Shown here piece by piece: positions 25,230 through 35,243 of a DNA stretch of 64,000 nucleotides. Source of the stretch: Acinetobacter sp. NIPH 2699 (lineage in GTDB: Bacteria; Pseudomonadota; Gammaproteobacteria; Pseudomonadales; Moraxellaceae); assembly GCF_022549355.1 (NCBI RefSeq), contig NZ_JAKZGL010000006.1, forward strand, positions 124,001 through 188,000. The letters are read 5' to 3'. The position numbers and the translations under genes were made by a program. Numbering within the stretch: the stretch's first letter is position 1; every line of letters starts with the position of its first letter. The notes beneath the pieces are model-generated. The model did not search any database and was not told where the DNA came from. It was given only the letters and a program-made list of their open reading frames with translations.

Positions 25230-27921
25230 AAATGAGCGTGAGCTCAAACGTATGCGTAAGATTGTTGAACAAATTAATGCGCTTGAACCGACGATATCTG
25301 CTTTGAACGATGCAGACTTATCTGCAAAAACTCAAGAATTCAAACAACGTTATAAAAACGGTGAAAGTTTAAATCAATTGTTGCCTGAAGCATTTGCGGT
25401 GTGTCGTGAAGCTGCTAAGCGTGTCATGGGCATGCGTCATTATGATGTGCAGCTCATCGGTGGTATTACCTTGCATGAAGGTAAAATTGCGGAGATGCGT
25501 ACAGGTGAAGGTAAAACCCTAATGGGTACCTTGGCCTGTTATCTCAATACATTGAGTGGACAAGGCGTGCATGTGATCACTGTGAATGATTACTTGGCAC
25601 AACGTGATGCTGAACTCAACCGTCCATTATTTGAGTTTTTAGGTTTAAGCATTGGCGTGATTTATTCAATGCAAATGCCTGATGAAAAAGCGCAAGCCTA
25701 TATTGCCGATATTACGTACGGAACCAACAACGAATTTGGTTTTGATTATTTGCGTGACAACATGGTGTTTTCTCTACAAGAGAAAAAACAACGTGGTTTA
25801 AGTTATGCGATTATCGATGAAGTTGACTCAATCCTGATTGATGAAGCACGTACGCCGCTGATTATTTCTGGGCAAAGTGAAGATTCATCGCATCTTTATC
25901 AGTTAATTAACAGTATTCCACCGACCTTACGTCCACAGAAAGAAGAAAAAGTGGCTGATGGTGGGCACTTCTGGGTAGATGAAAAACAACGCTCAGTTGA
26001 AATGACTGAAATTGGCTATGAAACCGTTGAAGATGAACTTATTCGCATGGGTTTATTGGCTGAAGGCGAGAGCTTATATTCAGCAACCAATTTGAATTTG
26101 GTGCATCATGTTTCTGCTGCGATTCGTGCGCATTACCTCTACCAAAAGAATGTGCATTATATCATTGGCGTTAATCCACAAACGCAGAAAGAAGAAGTCA
26201 TTATTGTGGATGAAAGTACAGGTCGTACCATGCCTGGTCGCCGTTGGTCAGAAGGTCTGCACCAAGCGGTTGAAGCCAAAGAGGGTATGGAAATTCAACC
26301 TGAAAACCAAACGCTAGCGACAACGACATTCCAGAACTATTTCCGTCTTTACCAAAAACTTTCGGGTATGACGGGTACTGCTGATACAGAAGCAGCAGAA
26401 ATGAAAGAAATTTATGGTTTGGATGTCATTATTATTCCAACCCATCGTCCAATGGTACGTAAAGATCATAATGATTTAATTTATTTAAATCGTAATGGCA
26501 AATATAGTGCGATTATTGAAGAAATTGCCAATATTCGTCAGCAGGGTGTTGCACCGATTCTAATTGGTACAGCAACCATTGAGGCCAGTGAAATTTTATC
26601 CTCTAAGTTATTACAGGCGGGTATTCACCATGAAGTGTTGAATGCAAAACAACATGAGCGTGAAGCCGATATCATTGCGCAAGCAGGTAGCCCAAATGCA
26701 GTCACGATTGCCACAAACATGGCAGGTCGTGGTACTGATATTTTGCTGGGTGGTAACTGGAAAGCCAAACTGGCTAAAATCGAGAATCCAACCCCAGAAG
26801 ATGAAGCGCGTTTACAAGCACAGTGGGAAAAAGACCATGAGGACGTTCTAAGTTCTGGTGGTTTGCATATCATTGGTTCTGAGCGTCACGAGTCTCGTCG
26901 TATTGATAACCAGTTGCGTGGTCGTGCTGGTCGTCAAGGTGACCCAGGTGTCTCTCGTTTCTATTTATCGCTTGAAGATGACTTGATGCGTATCTTCGCG
27001 GGTGATCGTGTTGTCGCGATGATGCGTGCAATGGGCTTACAAGAAAATGAAGCCATTGAACACAAAATGGTGAGCCGTTCTATCGAAAATGCACAACGTA
27101 AAGTTGAAGCACGTAACTTTGATATTCGTAAGAACTTATTGAAGTATGACGATGTCAATAATGAACAACGTAAGATTATTTATGCTCAGCGTGATGAAGT
27201 CCTCACTGAAAGCACGTTGCAAGACTACATTGAGCAAATGCACCGTGAAGTGATGAAGGGTTTAATCGCGAACTTTATTCCGCCAGAATCTGTGCATGAT
27301 CAGTGGGATGTGGAAGGCTTGGAAAATGCCTTACGTGCTGATTTAGGTGTTGAATTGCCAGTACAACAGTGGTTAGACCAAGATCGTCGTTTAGATGAAG
27401 AAGGTTTGATTGCACGTATTTCTGATGAAGTGGTGAATCGTTATCTTCAACGACGTGAGCAAATGGGTGCAGAGTCGGCAGTCATGCTTGAACGTCACTT
27501 TATGTTGAATTCGCTGGATCGTCATTGGAAAGAGCATTTGGCTGCGATGGATTACTTGCGTCAAGGTATTCATCTCCGTGGTTATGCACAGAAAAATCCT
27601 GAGCAAGAATACAAAAAAGAAGCATTCAATTTGTTTGTAAATATGTTGGGTGTGATTAAGTCTGATGTTGTGACTGATCTATCGCGTGTACATGTGCCGA
27701 CCCCTGAAGAACTTGCAGAATTAGAGGCGCAACAACAACGCCAAGCTGAATCAATGCGTCTTTCGTTTGAACATGATGATGTCGATGGTTTAACGGGTGA
27801 GGTGACGATGTCTGAAGAGCCTTCTTTAACTCAGGCAAATTTCCCTGTTCCAGAAAGCCGTAATGCACCTTGTCCTTGTGGTTCTGGTTTAAAATATAAG
27901 CAGTGTCACGGTAAAATCTAA
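25192..27921 (+). CDS. secA: preprotein translocase ATPase SecA
   Basis: A 909-residue motor that drives unfolded proteins through SecYEG. The Walker A motif 'MRTGEGKT' is at about 102-109, the DEVD box and '[13 protein letters not shown]' for the second nucleotide-binding domain follow, and '[13 protein letters not shown]' is the conserved helicase motif VI. The C-terminal zinc-binding tail [13 protein letters not shown] (894-906), which binds SecB, is intact. Length is normal. It is monocistronic and ends at a strong terminator. Confidence 0.98.
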   Translation: MLASLIGGIFGTKNERELKRMRKIVEQINALEPTISALNDADLSAKTQEFKQRYKNGESLNQLLPEAFAVCREAAKRVMGMRHYDVQLIGGITLHEGKIAEMRTGEGKTLMGTLACYLNTLSGQGVHVITVNDYLAQRDAELNRPLFEFLGLSIGVIYSMQMPDEKAQAYIADITYGTNNEFGFDYLRDNMVFSLQEKKQRGLSYAIIDEVDSILIDEARTPLIISGQSEDSSHLYQLINSIPPTLRPQKEEKVADGGHFWVDEKQRSVEMTEIGYETVEDELIRMGLLAEGESLYSATNLNLVHHVSAAIRAHYLYQKNVHYIIGVNPQTQKEEVIIVDESTGRTMPGRRWSEGLHQAVEAKEGMEIQPENQTLATTTFQNYFRLYQKLSGMTGTADTEAAEMKEIYGLDVIIIPTHRPMVRKDHNDLIYLNRNGKYSAIIEEIANIRQQGVAPILIGTATIEASEILSSKLLQAGIHHEVLNAKQHEREADIIAQAGSPNAVTIATNMAGRGTDILLGGNWKAKLAKIENPTPEDEARLQAQWEKDHEDVLSSGGLHIIGSERHESRRIDNQLRGRAGRQGDPGVSRFYLSLEDDLMRIFAGDRVVAMMRAMGLQENEAIEHKMVSRSIENAQRKVEARNFDIRKNLLKYDDVNNEQRKIIYAQRDEVLTESTLQDYIEQMHREVMKGLIANFIPPESVHDQWDVEGLENALRADLGVELPVQQWLDQDRRLDEEGLIARISDEVVNRYLQRREQMGAESAVMLERHFMLNSLDRHWKEHLAAMDYLRQGIHLRGYAQKNPEQEYKKEAFNLFVNMLGVIKSDVVTDLSRVHVPTPEELAELEAQQQRQAESMRLSFEHDDVDGLTGEVTMSEEPSLTQANFPVPESRNAPCPCGSGLKYKQCHGKI

Positions 27922-27945
27922 TTTAAGCTGAGTTAGCGTGGTTAT

Positions 27946-27974
27946 AAAAAGCAGAGCATAGACTCTGCTTTTTT
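27946..27974 (+). terminator. secA terminator
   Basis: AAAAAGCAGAG and CTCTGCTTTTTT form an 11-base stem with a 6-base loop and a T run, 25 bases after secA. Confidence 0.88.
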
Positions 27975-28064
27975 ACGATAAACTACTTGAGTAGAATCAA
28001 GCTTTGTAGTTTTATTAGCAAACTTACAGTTCTTCGTTGAATTGATATTAAAAGCGGGAAGACA

Positions 28065-28493
28065 ATGAAAAAAGCATTACAACTTTTAATTTTGGCAAGT
28101 GCTTCAGCATCGGGTTTCGCATTTGCAGCGGACGCTCCACAAACAACGACTGTGGATAAAGTGATTGCAGCAAAAGGAGAAACTTCTGCGCAAGCACAGG
28201 TCAAGCATGATGTCACTACGGTCATCAGTCCACGTACAGGTATCCGCTATACTTTAGGTGATACAGGTAATCGTCCAATCGTGTTGCAAACAGCTGCGAT
28301 TGCGCCAGCAAATTCTGCCAATATCAATCGTATTGTGGCATCAAATCCTGCGCTCTCTGAAAAGAGCCAAGAAAAAGCCAAGATTGCTTTAATTGGCGAA
28401 GCCGCAGTACAAGCAGCGAATGCAGCCGCGGCACAAACTGCGAGTGCGCAAGCACCACAGACGGCAAGTGCTCAAAGCGCAAAAACCAATTAA
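28065..28493 (+). CDS. hypothetical exported protein
   Basis: A 142-residue protein with a clear signal peptide (MKKALQLLILASASASGFA, cut near AFA-AD). The mature part is low in complexity and rich in Ala, Gln, Thr and Ser, ending in repeats of 'QTASAQ'. One ordered segment, 'TVISPRTGIRYTLGDTGNRP', is the only recognisable core. No family is known to me. A GGGAAG ribosome-binding site precedes the ATG, and a bidirectional terminator follows. Confidence 0.75.
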   Translation: MKKALQLLILASASASGFAFAADAPQTTTVDKVIAAKGETSAQAQVKHDVTTVISPRTGIRYTLGDTGNRPIVLQTAAIAPANSANINRIVASNPALSEKSQEKAKIALIGEAAVQAANAAAAQTASAQAPQTASAQSAKTN

Positions 28494-28508
28494 TTTTGTT
28501 TTTTCAAT

Positions 28509-28538
28509 AAAAAAGAGATGCTGATGCATCTCTTTTTT
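28509..28538. terminator. bidirectional terminator
   Basis: AAAAAAGAGATGC and GCATCTCTTTTTT form a 13-base stem with a 4-base loop between convergent genes. Both strands end in a T run. Confidence 0.88.
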
Positions 28539-28552
28539 ATTGCTTGCGCATA

Positions 28553-29470
28553 TCATAAAAAACTTGGTAGTAAGATTAAGCCAATAATGATTGCAAACAT
28601 TAACCATTTCAAAACATAGTACAGTGGACGATTACGTTGTTTTAAGCCACGACCATAGTGGTGAATCGCATAACCATATTTGAAAATACGGTTAATAAAC
28701 CCCGTTTTATCTTGATCATCATTTGGTGAGCTGGCCGCTGACATGATATTACGACCAAACCAGTGATTAAATCTTTGTGCCCAACCCCATTTCATCGGAC
28801 GTTCAATATCACAGAACAAAATGATCCGTGTTTGATCCGTTTTATTATGTGCCCAATGTACATAAGTTTCATCAAATACAGTGGCTTCGCCATCTCTCCA
28901 GCTATAACGTTCCTGATCAACTTCAATAAAGCAGTCATCACTATTTGGCGTCACTAAACCCAAGTGATAACGGACTGAACCTGCATAAGGATCACGGTGT
29001 TTGCCTAAGTAACTTCCAGAGGGAAGTTCGGTAAACATGGCTGCTTTGACTGATGGAATGCTTTCGAGCAATGCCACTGTTTTTGGACAGAGTTGTTGCG
29101 CTGATGGATGGCTATCTTGATACCATTTCAAATAAAAACGCTTCCAGCCACGTTTAAAGAAAGTATTGAAGCCTGCATCATTATTTTTTTCAGATGCTTT
29201 GATTTGGCTTTGTAATTGAATCGCTTCTTCCCGAATCACTTGCCAGTTATCTTGTAGTGGTTTGAGTTCGGGGAATTGCGCCACATCAAAGAATGGTTGG
29301 CTGGGTAACTTAGAAAACCCCGTCATAAACATATTAATGGGCGCTAAAAATGTCGAATGGTCAAATAATTGTCGAGATGCTTTTAAGCGCTCTTTGCCAC
29401 GATAATAAGTATATAAAAAACTGACTAAAAATACAGCAACGATAATCACTGCGTACATAAGTGCAATCAT
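28553..29470 (-). CDS. lpxO: lipid A 2-hydroxylase (aspartyl/asparaginyl beta-hydroxylase family)
   Basis: A 305-residue Fe(II)/2-oxoglutarate oxygenase with membrane segments at both ends (residues 3-22 and about 285-304). The iron-binding HxD lies in 'GKHRDPYAGSVRYHLGL', and the distal His and 2-oxoglutarate Arg lie in 'FDETYVHWAHNKTDQTRIIL'. LpxO hydroxylates the secondary acyl chain of lipid A at the inner membrane, as known in Salmonella and Acinetobacter. ATG 29470 and ATG 29458 are both possible starts. Confidence 0.88.
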   Translation of the reverse strand: MIALMYAVIIVAVFLVSFLYTYYRGKERLKASRQLFDHSTFLAPINMFMTGFSKLPSQPFFDVAQFPELKPLQDNWQVIREEAIQLQSQIKASEKNNDAGFNTFFKRGWKRFYLKWYQDSHPSAQQLCPKTVALLESIPSVKAAMFTELPSGSYLGKHRDPYAGSVRYHLGLVTPNSDDCFIEVDQERYSWRDGEATVFDETYVHWAHNKTDQTRIILFCDIERPMKWGWAQRFNHWFGRNIMSAASSPNDDQDKTGFINRIFKYGYAIHHYGRGLKQRNRPLYYVLKWLMFAIIIGLILLPSFL

Positions 29471-29650
29471 CTAGAAAATGGGAGGCGGTCATTTTAGCAT
29501 AAAAAATATTGCGTAGAATGGTGCGATAAAATCCATTTGACCCGTTGATACATTATTTGATGACTGGATAACAATTTGTTGGGTTTTTATGGTTTTCTTT
29601 ACAACCCCCCTTATATAAGGGAGGTGTATAAGCGATAGAATAATTGATGA

Positions 29651-30961
29651 TTAAACTTGGTTATTTACATCATCATGTTTCGTCTCACGCATCAGTAAAA
29701 ATGCGATCAAGGATAAAATTGAAGCCAAGCTGAGATATAAACCAACCGCACCGAGTCCATAACTTTCAGCCAGTTTGGTTGCAATATAAGGTGCAAATGA
29801 AGCACCGAAAATTCCAGCCAAGTTAAAGGTCAAGGCTGAACCTGTATAGCGGACTGAAGTCGGGAAAAGTTCAGATAAAATCGTACCGATTGGACCGTAG
29901 GTGAGCCCCATAATAGAGAGACCAATACAGAGGAATAAAAATACCAATATTGGGTTGCCTGAATCGAGTAATGGCGCAAAACATAAGCCAAATACAGCAG
30001 AAAGCAAGCACACTGCGATCGAGGTCTTTCTACGTCCAAATTTCTCCGCAAGAATAGCCGCAATCGGGATAAATGCAGCAAAACATAATGTGGCGACCAG
30101 TTGTAACTGAAGAAAATCACCACGTGCATAACCCAGTTTGGTGGTTCCCCAGTTGAGTGCAAAGACGGTGGTGAGATAGAACACCACAAACGTACAGATT
30201 GCAGCAACTGTGCCGAGTACCAACATTGGGAAATGTTTGGTCATGACTTCTTTAAAGGGTACATTGACTTCTTTTTGCTTATCCAATACTTTCTGGAATG
30301 CAGGTGTTTCATGTAGTTTTAAACGAATGTACAGACCCACCAACACCAATACCGCACTTGCGATGAATGGAATACGCCATCCCCATGCCATAAAGGCTTG
30401 TTCAGACATAAAGGCATTGAGTAATAGGAATGAACCTGTTGCGAGAATAAAACCAATCGGTGCGCCTAATTGAGGGAACATACCATACCAAGCACGTTTT
30501 CCTTCAGGGGCATTTTCAGTGGCGAGTAAAACTGCACCACTCCATTCACCACCTAAACCTAAACCTTGCCCTAAACGACACAAGGCGAGCAGTAGCGGCG
30601 CAGCAATACCAATTTGTACATAGGTAGGGAGTAAGCCGATACAGACGGTAGAAATCCCCATGGTAAGCAATGCAGCAACTAAAGTTGCTTTACGCCCAAT
30701 ACGGTCGCCTAAATGCCCAAAAATCGCAGCACCAATCGGACGTGCAATAAAGGCAAGTGCGAAGGTTGCAAGTGATTGTAATACTGCCGCACCATCGCTA
30801 CTTTCAGGGAAAAATAGATGGGGGAAAACCAGTACTGCGGCTGTGGCGTAGATATAAAAGTCAAAAAACTCAATCGTAGTACCAACAAGACTGGCAAATA
30901 ATACCCGTACTTTTGAATTGCCTGCCACTTCAGCAGTGGCGGCTGTAGCATTTGACGACAT
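29651..30961 (-). CDS. MHS-family major facilitator transporter
   Basis: A 436-residue transporter with 12 predicted membrane segments. The loop 2-3 motif 'FGHLGDRIGRKATL' and 'LGLGGEWSGAVLL' place it in the metabolite:H+ symporter (MHS) group with ShiA and ProP-like carriers. 'LAEKFGRRKTS' is the mirrored loop 8-9 motif. Substrate cannot be told. Candidates are small organic acids or quaternary amines. It is monocistronic, with a CCCTTATATAAGGG palindrome near 29607 after its stop. Confidence 0.88.
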   Translation of the reverse strand: MSSNATAATAEVAGNSKVRVLFASLVGTTIEFFDFYIYATAAVLVFPHLFFPESSDGAAVLQSLATFALAFIARPIGAAIFGHLGDRIGRKATLVAALLTMGISTVCIGLLPTYVQIGIAAPLLLALCRLGQGLGLGGEWSGAVLLATENAPEGKRAWYGMFPQLGAPIGFILATGSFLLLNAFMSEQAFMAWGWRIPFIASAVLVLVGLYIRLKLHETPAFQKVLDKQKEVNVPFKEVMTKHFPMLVLGTVAAICTFVVFYLTTVFALNWGTTKLGYARGDFLQLQLVATLCFAAFIPIAAILAEKFGRRKTSIAVCLLSAVFGLCFAPLLDSGNPILVFLFLCIGLSIMGLTYGPIGTILSELFPTSVRYTGSALTFNLAGIFGASFAPYIATKLAESYGLGAVGLYLSLASILSLIAFLLMRETKHDDVNNQV

Positions 30962-31086
30962 ACAAGACCTTAATTCTCATCATTCAAGACACTGTTCGAT
31001 ATACTGTCTTGAACCTTCCTTTTTGAATGCGGAATTTAACTCAGCAAACTTGCTGTTATGGGGTGAGCGTGATTAATAGACGCGCG

Positions 31087-31728
31087 TTAAAGGACATAAC
31101 AGTAGATCGCTAAAAAGTGTAAACCTGCTCCTAACAGCACAAAAACATGCCAAATTGCGTGGGTATATCTTACCTTTTTTAAGGCATAAAACAATGTACC
31201 GACCGTATAGGCAAGCCCACCTGCGATCAATAACTGCAAGGCATCTTTAGAGAGATAGCGTTGCATATCATCCATTAACAAAATGGCGAGCCAGCCCATG
31301 ACCAGATAAGCTGCGAGCGAAAGTTTCTGAAAACGGTGAATAAACACCAATTTAAACAGTGTTCCAATAAATGCAATGCTCCAAAGTGCAATCAGAAGGT
31401 AATCTGCTTTTGCTGTTGGGATCGCGATACTTAAAAAGGGCGTGTAAGTCCCTGCGATGAGATAATAAATTGCAGTATGATCTAACTTTTTATACCAATA
31501 TCGTTTTGTTTGGTCTTGTGCAAAGTGGTAGAGAGTTGAACTACAGAGTAATAACACCAGACTAAAACCATAGACCCACAAGCTCATCCACTGGGCGAAG
31601 GGGAGATAAGCACCTTTGATAATGAGAAAGATCGAGGCAATGAAAGCGAATATTGCACCAATAGCATGACTATAGGCATTGAGTCGTTCTTCTTTTGGAT
31701 CATAATCCAACAGGGAGTTCATGTTCAT
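31087..31728 (-). CDS. hemolysin III/PAQR (YqfA/TrhA) family protein
   Basis: A 213-residue membrane protein with seven hydrophobic segments. The conserved 'EERLNAYSHAIGA' at the start, 'SSTLYHFAQ' in the middle, 'KLDHTAIYYLIAGTYTPF', and 'HAIWHVFVLLGAGLHF' at the end give the family's Ser/His/Asp/His zinc cluster. Members affect membrane-lipid homeostasis. The hemolysin name is historical. ATG 31728 is preferred over 31755 and lies 6 bases before a second ATG (31722). Confidence 0.9.
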   Translation of the reverse strand: MNMNSLLDYDPKEERLNAYSHAIGAIFAFIASIFLIIKGAYLPFAQWMSLWVYGFSLVLLLCSSTLYHFAQDQTKRYWYKKLDHTAIYYLIAGTYTPFLSIAIPTAKADYLLIALWSIAFIGTLFKLVFIHRFQKLSLAAYLVMGWLAILLMDDMQRYLSKDALQLLIAGGLAYTVGTLFYALKKVRYTHAIWHVFVLLGAGLHFLAIYCYVL

Positions 31729-31828
31729 GGCAATATGCTTTGCATAAAAATACAAATGTATCGTAATGCAATTTCCCTTTTAAAGTAAGACGCTTTAAAA
31801 TTTAGTTTCTATTTGTTAGGTTTTCACT

Positions 31829-33046
31829 ATGTTTGCGCCGAATTTTTCTTTTGAACAAGAACAGCAGTTTTTTATAGAGTTAAAGCAAGCTATTGAAAAT
31901 AAAAGCTTTGATCGACTTATTCTGAGTCAGTACAAAGGGGAGATGGCACAATTAGAAAAAATCACCTTTCGTATGATTGAGCTACATGGGCAGGCAACCT
32001 TGTCTTGTTTATATCATCACACCACGCAAGATATAACCAAGAACTATCTAATTTCAGAAGGTTTAGAAAAAATTGCAGCGTTATTAGCACAGTCTAAACA
32101 GGCGAATCTATTTAGCGCAACACAAGAGATTCAGCTCAAGAAAAATAAAAAGAAAGCCATGTTAAATACACAAAAAAAACCAGCATCAGCAATGCCCATT
32201 GAGCAATATCAGCACAATCGTGAAAAACAGCGTTATGTTCAACAGCAAAGTTCATTCTTAACACATCTGGGAATTACTGATGAGAAAGGGCAAATTATCC
32301 CCAGCATGGCACGTAAATGGAAACAGATTAATAAGTTTATCGAGATCTTTTCCAATGCCTATGAACAAATTGATGCTTCACAACAAGCGTTGAATATTGT
32401 CGATTTTGGTTCAGGCAAAGGCTACTTAACTTTCGCCTTGTATGATTATTTGCAGGCACAAGGCAAGACACCATTGATTACTGGGGTCGAACTCCGCTCA
32501 AACTTAGTTGAGTTTTGTCAAAATATCGCAGATCAAGTGGGTTTTAATCACCTCGATTTCTTTGAAGGCGATGTTCGAAGCTACCAACCAGAAAAACTGG
32601 ATGTGATGATTGCCTTACATGCCTGTGATATCGCAACCGATTATGCGATCCATACGGGGATTCGTTTAAATGCCTCAATGATTATGTGTGCGCCATGCTG
32701 TCACAAAGAGTTGCGCCCGCAGTTAAAGAGTCCAGAAGTCTTACAACCGATGTTGCAGTTTGGGATTCACGCAGGGCAACAGGCGGAAATGCTTACGGAT
32801 ACTTTGCGTGCATTGTTGCTTAAGGCTTATGGCTATGAGACCAAAGTGTTTGAGTTTGTGTCTTTAGAACATACCAGTAAAAACAAAATGATTTTGGCGA
32901 CCAAGCGCAAAGATATTCAACAACCTGATCCTAAGATCATGCAACAAATTCAAGCTTTAAAAACCATGTATGGGATTGAAAAGCAAAGTTTAGAACTATT
33001 ATTACAAGATCAAATGCCGATGGAAAATATGGGGTGTAAGTGTTAG
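31829..33046 (+). CDS. class I SAM-dependent methyltransferase
   Basis: A 405-residue protein. The C-terminal domain (about 160-390) has the SAM-binding motif I 'IVDFGSGKGYLTFAL', the acidic loop 'ITGVELRSNLVEFCQNIA' and a cysteine-rich 'CAPCCHKELRPQ' of the PF13679 type (Methyltransf_32). The N-terminal part is helical and may bind the substrate, possibly RNA. The substrate is not known. It overlaps the acetyltransferase gene, suggesting co-expression. Confidence 0.82.
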   Translation: MFAPNFSFEQEQQFFIELKQAIENKSFDRLILSQYKGEMAQLEKITFRMIELHGQATLSCLYHHTTQDITKNYLISEGLEKIAALLAQSKQANLFSATQEIQLKKNKKKAMLNTQKKPASAMPIEQYQHNREKQRYVQQQSSFLTHLGITDEKGQIIPSMARKWKQINKFIEIFSNAYEQIDASQQALNIVDFGSGKGYLTFALYDYLQAQGKTPLITGVELRSNLVEFCQNIADQVGFNHLDFFEGDVRSYQPEKLDVMIALHACDIATDYAIHTGIRLNASMIMCAPCCHKELRPQLKSPEVLQPMLQFGIHAGQQAEMLTDTLRALLLKAYGYETKVFEFVSLEHTSKNKMILATKRKDIQQPDPKIMQQIQALKTMYGIEKQSLELLLQDQMPMENMGCKC

Positions 33047-33492
33047 TGAGTGCAGCGACAGAAATGTTCAGTATTAAAAATGCGAGTTGGGATCAATTAC
33101 AGCAAGATGCCAAGTTAATTCGAGAATTGGTTTTTATCGCTGAACAAAATATTCCAGAGCAGGATGAATGGGATGATCAGGATGCCATCTCCCAACATTT
33201 TGTGGTTTACGATCAAGACCAGCCGATTGCGACCGCTCGTTTATTGCAAAATCATAGTGTTGGGCGTGTTGCTGTGCTCAACGCATATCGAGGACAAGGG
33301 ATTGGTCGGCTGATTATGCTGGAGATTATTGCTTATGCAAAAAAGCAAGCTTATCCATTTCTTCAGCTCTCCTCGCAAGTCCATGCGATTTCATTTTATG
33401 AGAAGCTTGGTTTTATCGTGCGAGGCGATGAGTATGATGAATGTGGTATTCCTCATATTGAAATGATCATGCCAATCCTGAGACAGATTTGA
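33040..33492 (+). CDS. GNAT-family N-acetyltransferase
   Basis: A 150-residue protein with the GNAT fold. 'VGRVAVLNAYRGQGIGRLIM' is the acetyl-CoA pyrophosphate-binding motif A, and 'AISFYEKLGFIVRGDEYDE' is motif B, close to the ElaA/YjcF-type branch. Acceptor unknown. Starts at GTG 33040 (GGGG five bases upstream), GTG 33046 (TAGTG overlap) and ATG 33064 are all possible and change only the first eight residues. It overlaps the methyltransferase by 7 bases. Confidence 0.87.
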   Translation: MLVSAATEMFSIKNASWDQLQQDAKLIRELVFIAEQNIPEQDEWDDQDAISQHFVVYDQDQPIATARLLQNHSVGRVAVLNAYRGQGIGRLIMLEIIAYAKKQAYPFLQLSSQVHAISFYEKLGFIVRGDEYDECGIPHIEMIMPILRQI

Positions 33493-33494
33493 TT

Positions 33495-33728
33495 CTAATG
33501 ATCTTGGTGCTGCGTCTCTGCCTCTGACGTTGCTGGGGATGCATCTTGGGATAGCGCTTTTTCTTGTTGTGCTTTACGTTGTGCACCTGGCATATAATCA
33601 GGTTCTTGAGTCATGGCTAAATAGAAAAAGCTTAAAAAGATCGTGCTTAATACACCGACAATGATGACAAACTTCCATCCCAATGCGGTTTCATTCGAAT
33701 CTTTTTGTGGGGATGGTTGCTTGCTCAT
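33495..33728 (-). CDS. small single-span membrane protein, EPDYMP type (1)
   Basis: A 77-residue protein with a polar N-terminus (MSKQPSPQKDSNETALGWK), one membrane span (FVIIVGVLSTIFLSFFYLAM), then TQEPDYMPGAQ and a Gln/Ser/Ala-rich tail ending in His residues. The same design, including the exact NEPDYMP/QEPDYMP motif just after the span, recurs in the gene at 34816-35079, on the far side of the patatin gene. No family is recognised. It is convergent with the acetyltransferase, 2 bases apart. Confidence 0.7.
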   Translation of the reverse strand: MSKQPSPQKDSNETALGWKFVIIVGVLSTIFLSFFYLAMTQEPDYMPGAQRKAQQEKALSQDASPATSEAETQHQDH

Positions 33729-33894
33729 AAGAAATTCCAAAAATAAAAAATGCGATTTTGCGCCTTTTTAGTATCAATTGCCAAGTGACGATGCAGAATT
33801 CTTTTTTAGTATTTAGCTTTATAAGCCTTTGAATGGGGAAATATCACCATTCAAAGTGTATCGTTGACAAGTTGAGTTAATTTTCGAAGATGAA

Positions 33895-34749
33895 TTAAAG
33901 AGCGTTCCAATCTTCAATGGCTTTGAGTCCAGTTTCTAAACCCACATCATAGCTATAACGAATCTTCGCTTTATTCTTAGAAAGTCGACCTGCCATGTTT
34001 TTTAAATCAGGTGGGCAGACTTCTAGGATTCTCTGTTGCGATGAAGAACGTACGAAGTCTACGGCATCATTATAGCGTTGGGTTCTTGCCAATAAACTTT
34101 GTGCAAACCCACGGTGTTGTTTAAATAGATATTTTGCTAGAAACTGATCGCCTTTATTACTCGCTTTATAATAATTTTTAGGGCGAGTCCGTAATACCAT
34201 GAGTTTGGAAACATCATGTTGTTGCGCTGCCCAATGCACAGGTAAAGCATCAGCAACGCCACCGTCAAAGTAAGGTTCACCGAAAACGTCAACCGCTTGT
34301 CGAGTCAATACTGGAATCGAGCTAGATGCTCTTAAACCTTCTAGAATATTGTCTCTAGATGCTCTGATATAGGTGGCTTCACCTGAAATAGCATGGGTCA
34401 GTACCATATAAAATTCAGGATGATTGGCAAATAGATGGGTTTGATTCAGCGGATGCTCTTTTTCAACCACATCCCACATCCATTTTAAATCCAGTAAATC
34501 ACCGCCTTTGAAAAAGCGGCCATAATGAATAAACTCAGCGCGGAGGGAGTGATCTAAATAGATTTGTAGGGTGCGGCCTTGTTGTGCTGCTAAATAATTA
34601 GCGACATTGGTTGAACCAGAGGAAACCCCGATACACAGATCGAAAGGATTAAACTGTTGTTGTAAAAATGCATCTAAGACACCGCTGGTAAATGCGCCAC
34701 GCATTCCACCACCTTCAACGACCAGTGCCTGACGATTTTGTTGAAGCAT
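33895..34749 (-). CDS. patatin-like phospholipase
   Basis: A 284-residue lipase of the patatin/RssA-YjjU type. The oxyanion loop GGGMRG (13-18), the nucleophile Ser43 in GVSSG and the second catalytic element DGG ('EPYFDGGVADALP') are all present. It should hydrolyse acyl ester bonds of phospholipids in the cytosol or at the membrane face. ATG 34749 is preferred. An in-frame GTG at 34788 would add 13 residues. It sits between two paralogous small membrane proteins. Confidence 0.88.
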   Translation of the reverse strand: MLQQNRQALVVEGGGMRGAFTSGVLDAFLQQQFNPFDLCIGVSSGSTNVANYLAAQQGRTLQIYLDHSLRAEFIHYGRFFKGGDLLDLKWMWDVVEKEHPLNQTHLFANHPEFYMVLTHAISGEATYIRASRDNILEGLRASSSIPVLTRQAVDVFGEPYFDGGVADALPVHWAAQQHDVSKLMVLRTRPKNYYKASNKGDQFLAKYLFKQHRGFAQSLLARTQRYNDAVDFVRSSSQQRILEVCPPDLKNMAGRLSKNKAKIRYSYDVGLETGLKAIEDWNAL

Positions 34750-34815
34750 TGAAAATCTCGAATACCATGATAACTCCCTGTTTAACACGAATTTATCATG
34801 GTCGACAAGAATACT

Positions 34816-35079
34816 TTAGTGCTGGTGTTGCTCTGATTCAGCAGTAACGGTACTTGGTGCTGCATTCTTTTTAGCCGCTTCTAACGCTTCTGGAGACATT
34901 GCTGGTGCTGTTTTAAATGCATGTTGTTGACTATTGGTTTGCTTCTGACTTGGCATATAGTCAGGTTCATTGGTGATGGCTAAGTAAAAAATAACCATAA
35001 AAACAAAGCTTAGAATGATGGTAATAATCAGTGCTTTCCACCCCCAAGGTGAAGTTTCTGGGCACAATTTCTCAGACAT
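34816..35079 (-). CDS. small single-span membrane protein, EPDYMP type (2)
   Basis: An 87-residue paralogue of the gene at 33495-33728: 'SPWGWKALIITIILSFVFMV' forms the span, followed by AITNEPDYMP and a polar Ala/Gln tail ending in EQHQH. The start ATG 35079 has a weak GGAAAT upstream. Co-orientation with the patatin gene and the duplicated motif suggest a common function. None can be named. Confidence 0.7.
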   Translation of the reverse strand: MSEKLCPETSPWGWKALIITIILSFVFMVIFYLAITNEPDYMPSQKQTNSQQHAFKTAPAMSPEALEAAKKNAAPSTVTAESEQHQH

Positions 35080-35187
35080 AAGACAAATTTCCAAAGGACA
35101 AAAAAGAAAGCAGAATTAGAAAGATTTATAGCATAATTTGTAATGTATTCGGCAGAAGTTTTACTGTGATTTTGTTGAATAGTAAAA

Positions 35188-35224
35188 AGCCCATATCGGT
35201 TATAAAGACCGATATGGGCTTTAA
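35188..35224. terminator. bidirectional terminator
   Basis: AAAGCCCATATCGGT and its complement form a 15-base stem with a 7-base loop just after the 3-hydroxyacyl-CoA dehydrogenase gene, with T runs on the minus strand. Confidence 0.85.
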
Positions 35225-35243
35225 TGCTTTCAAAAGAAATGAA

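Noticed and set aside
29604..29625. CCCTTATATAAGGG palindrome after the MHS transporter
   Set aside because: Symmetric and AT-centred but with no T run. Not enough to call a terminator or an operator.
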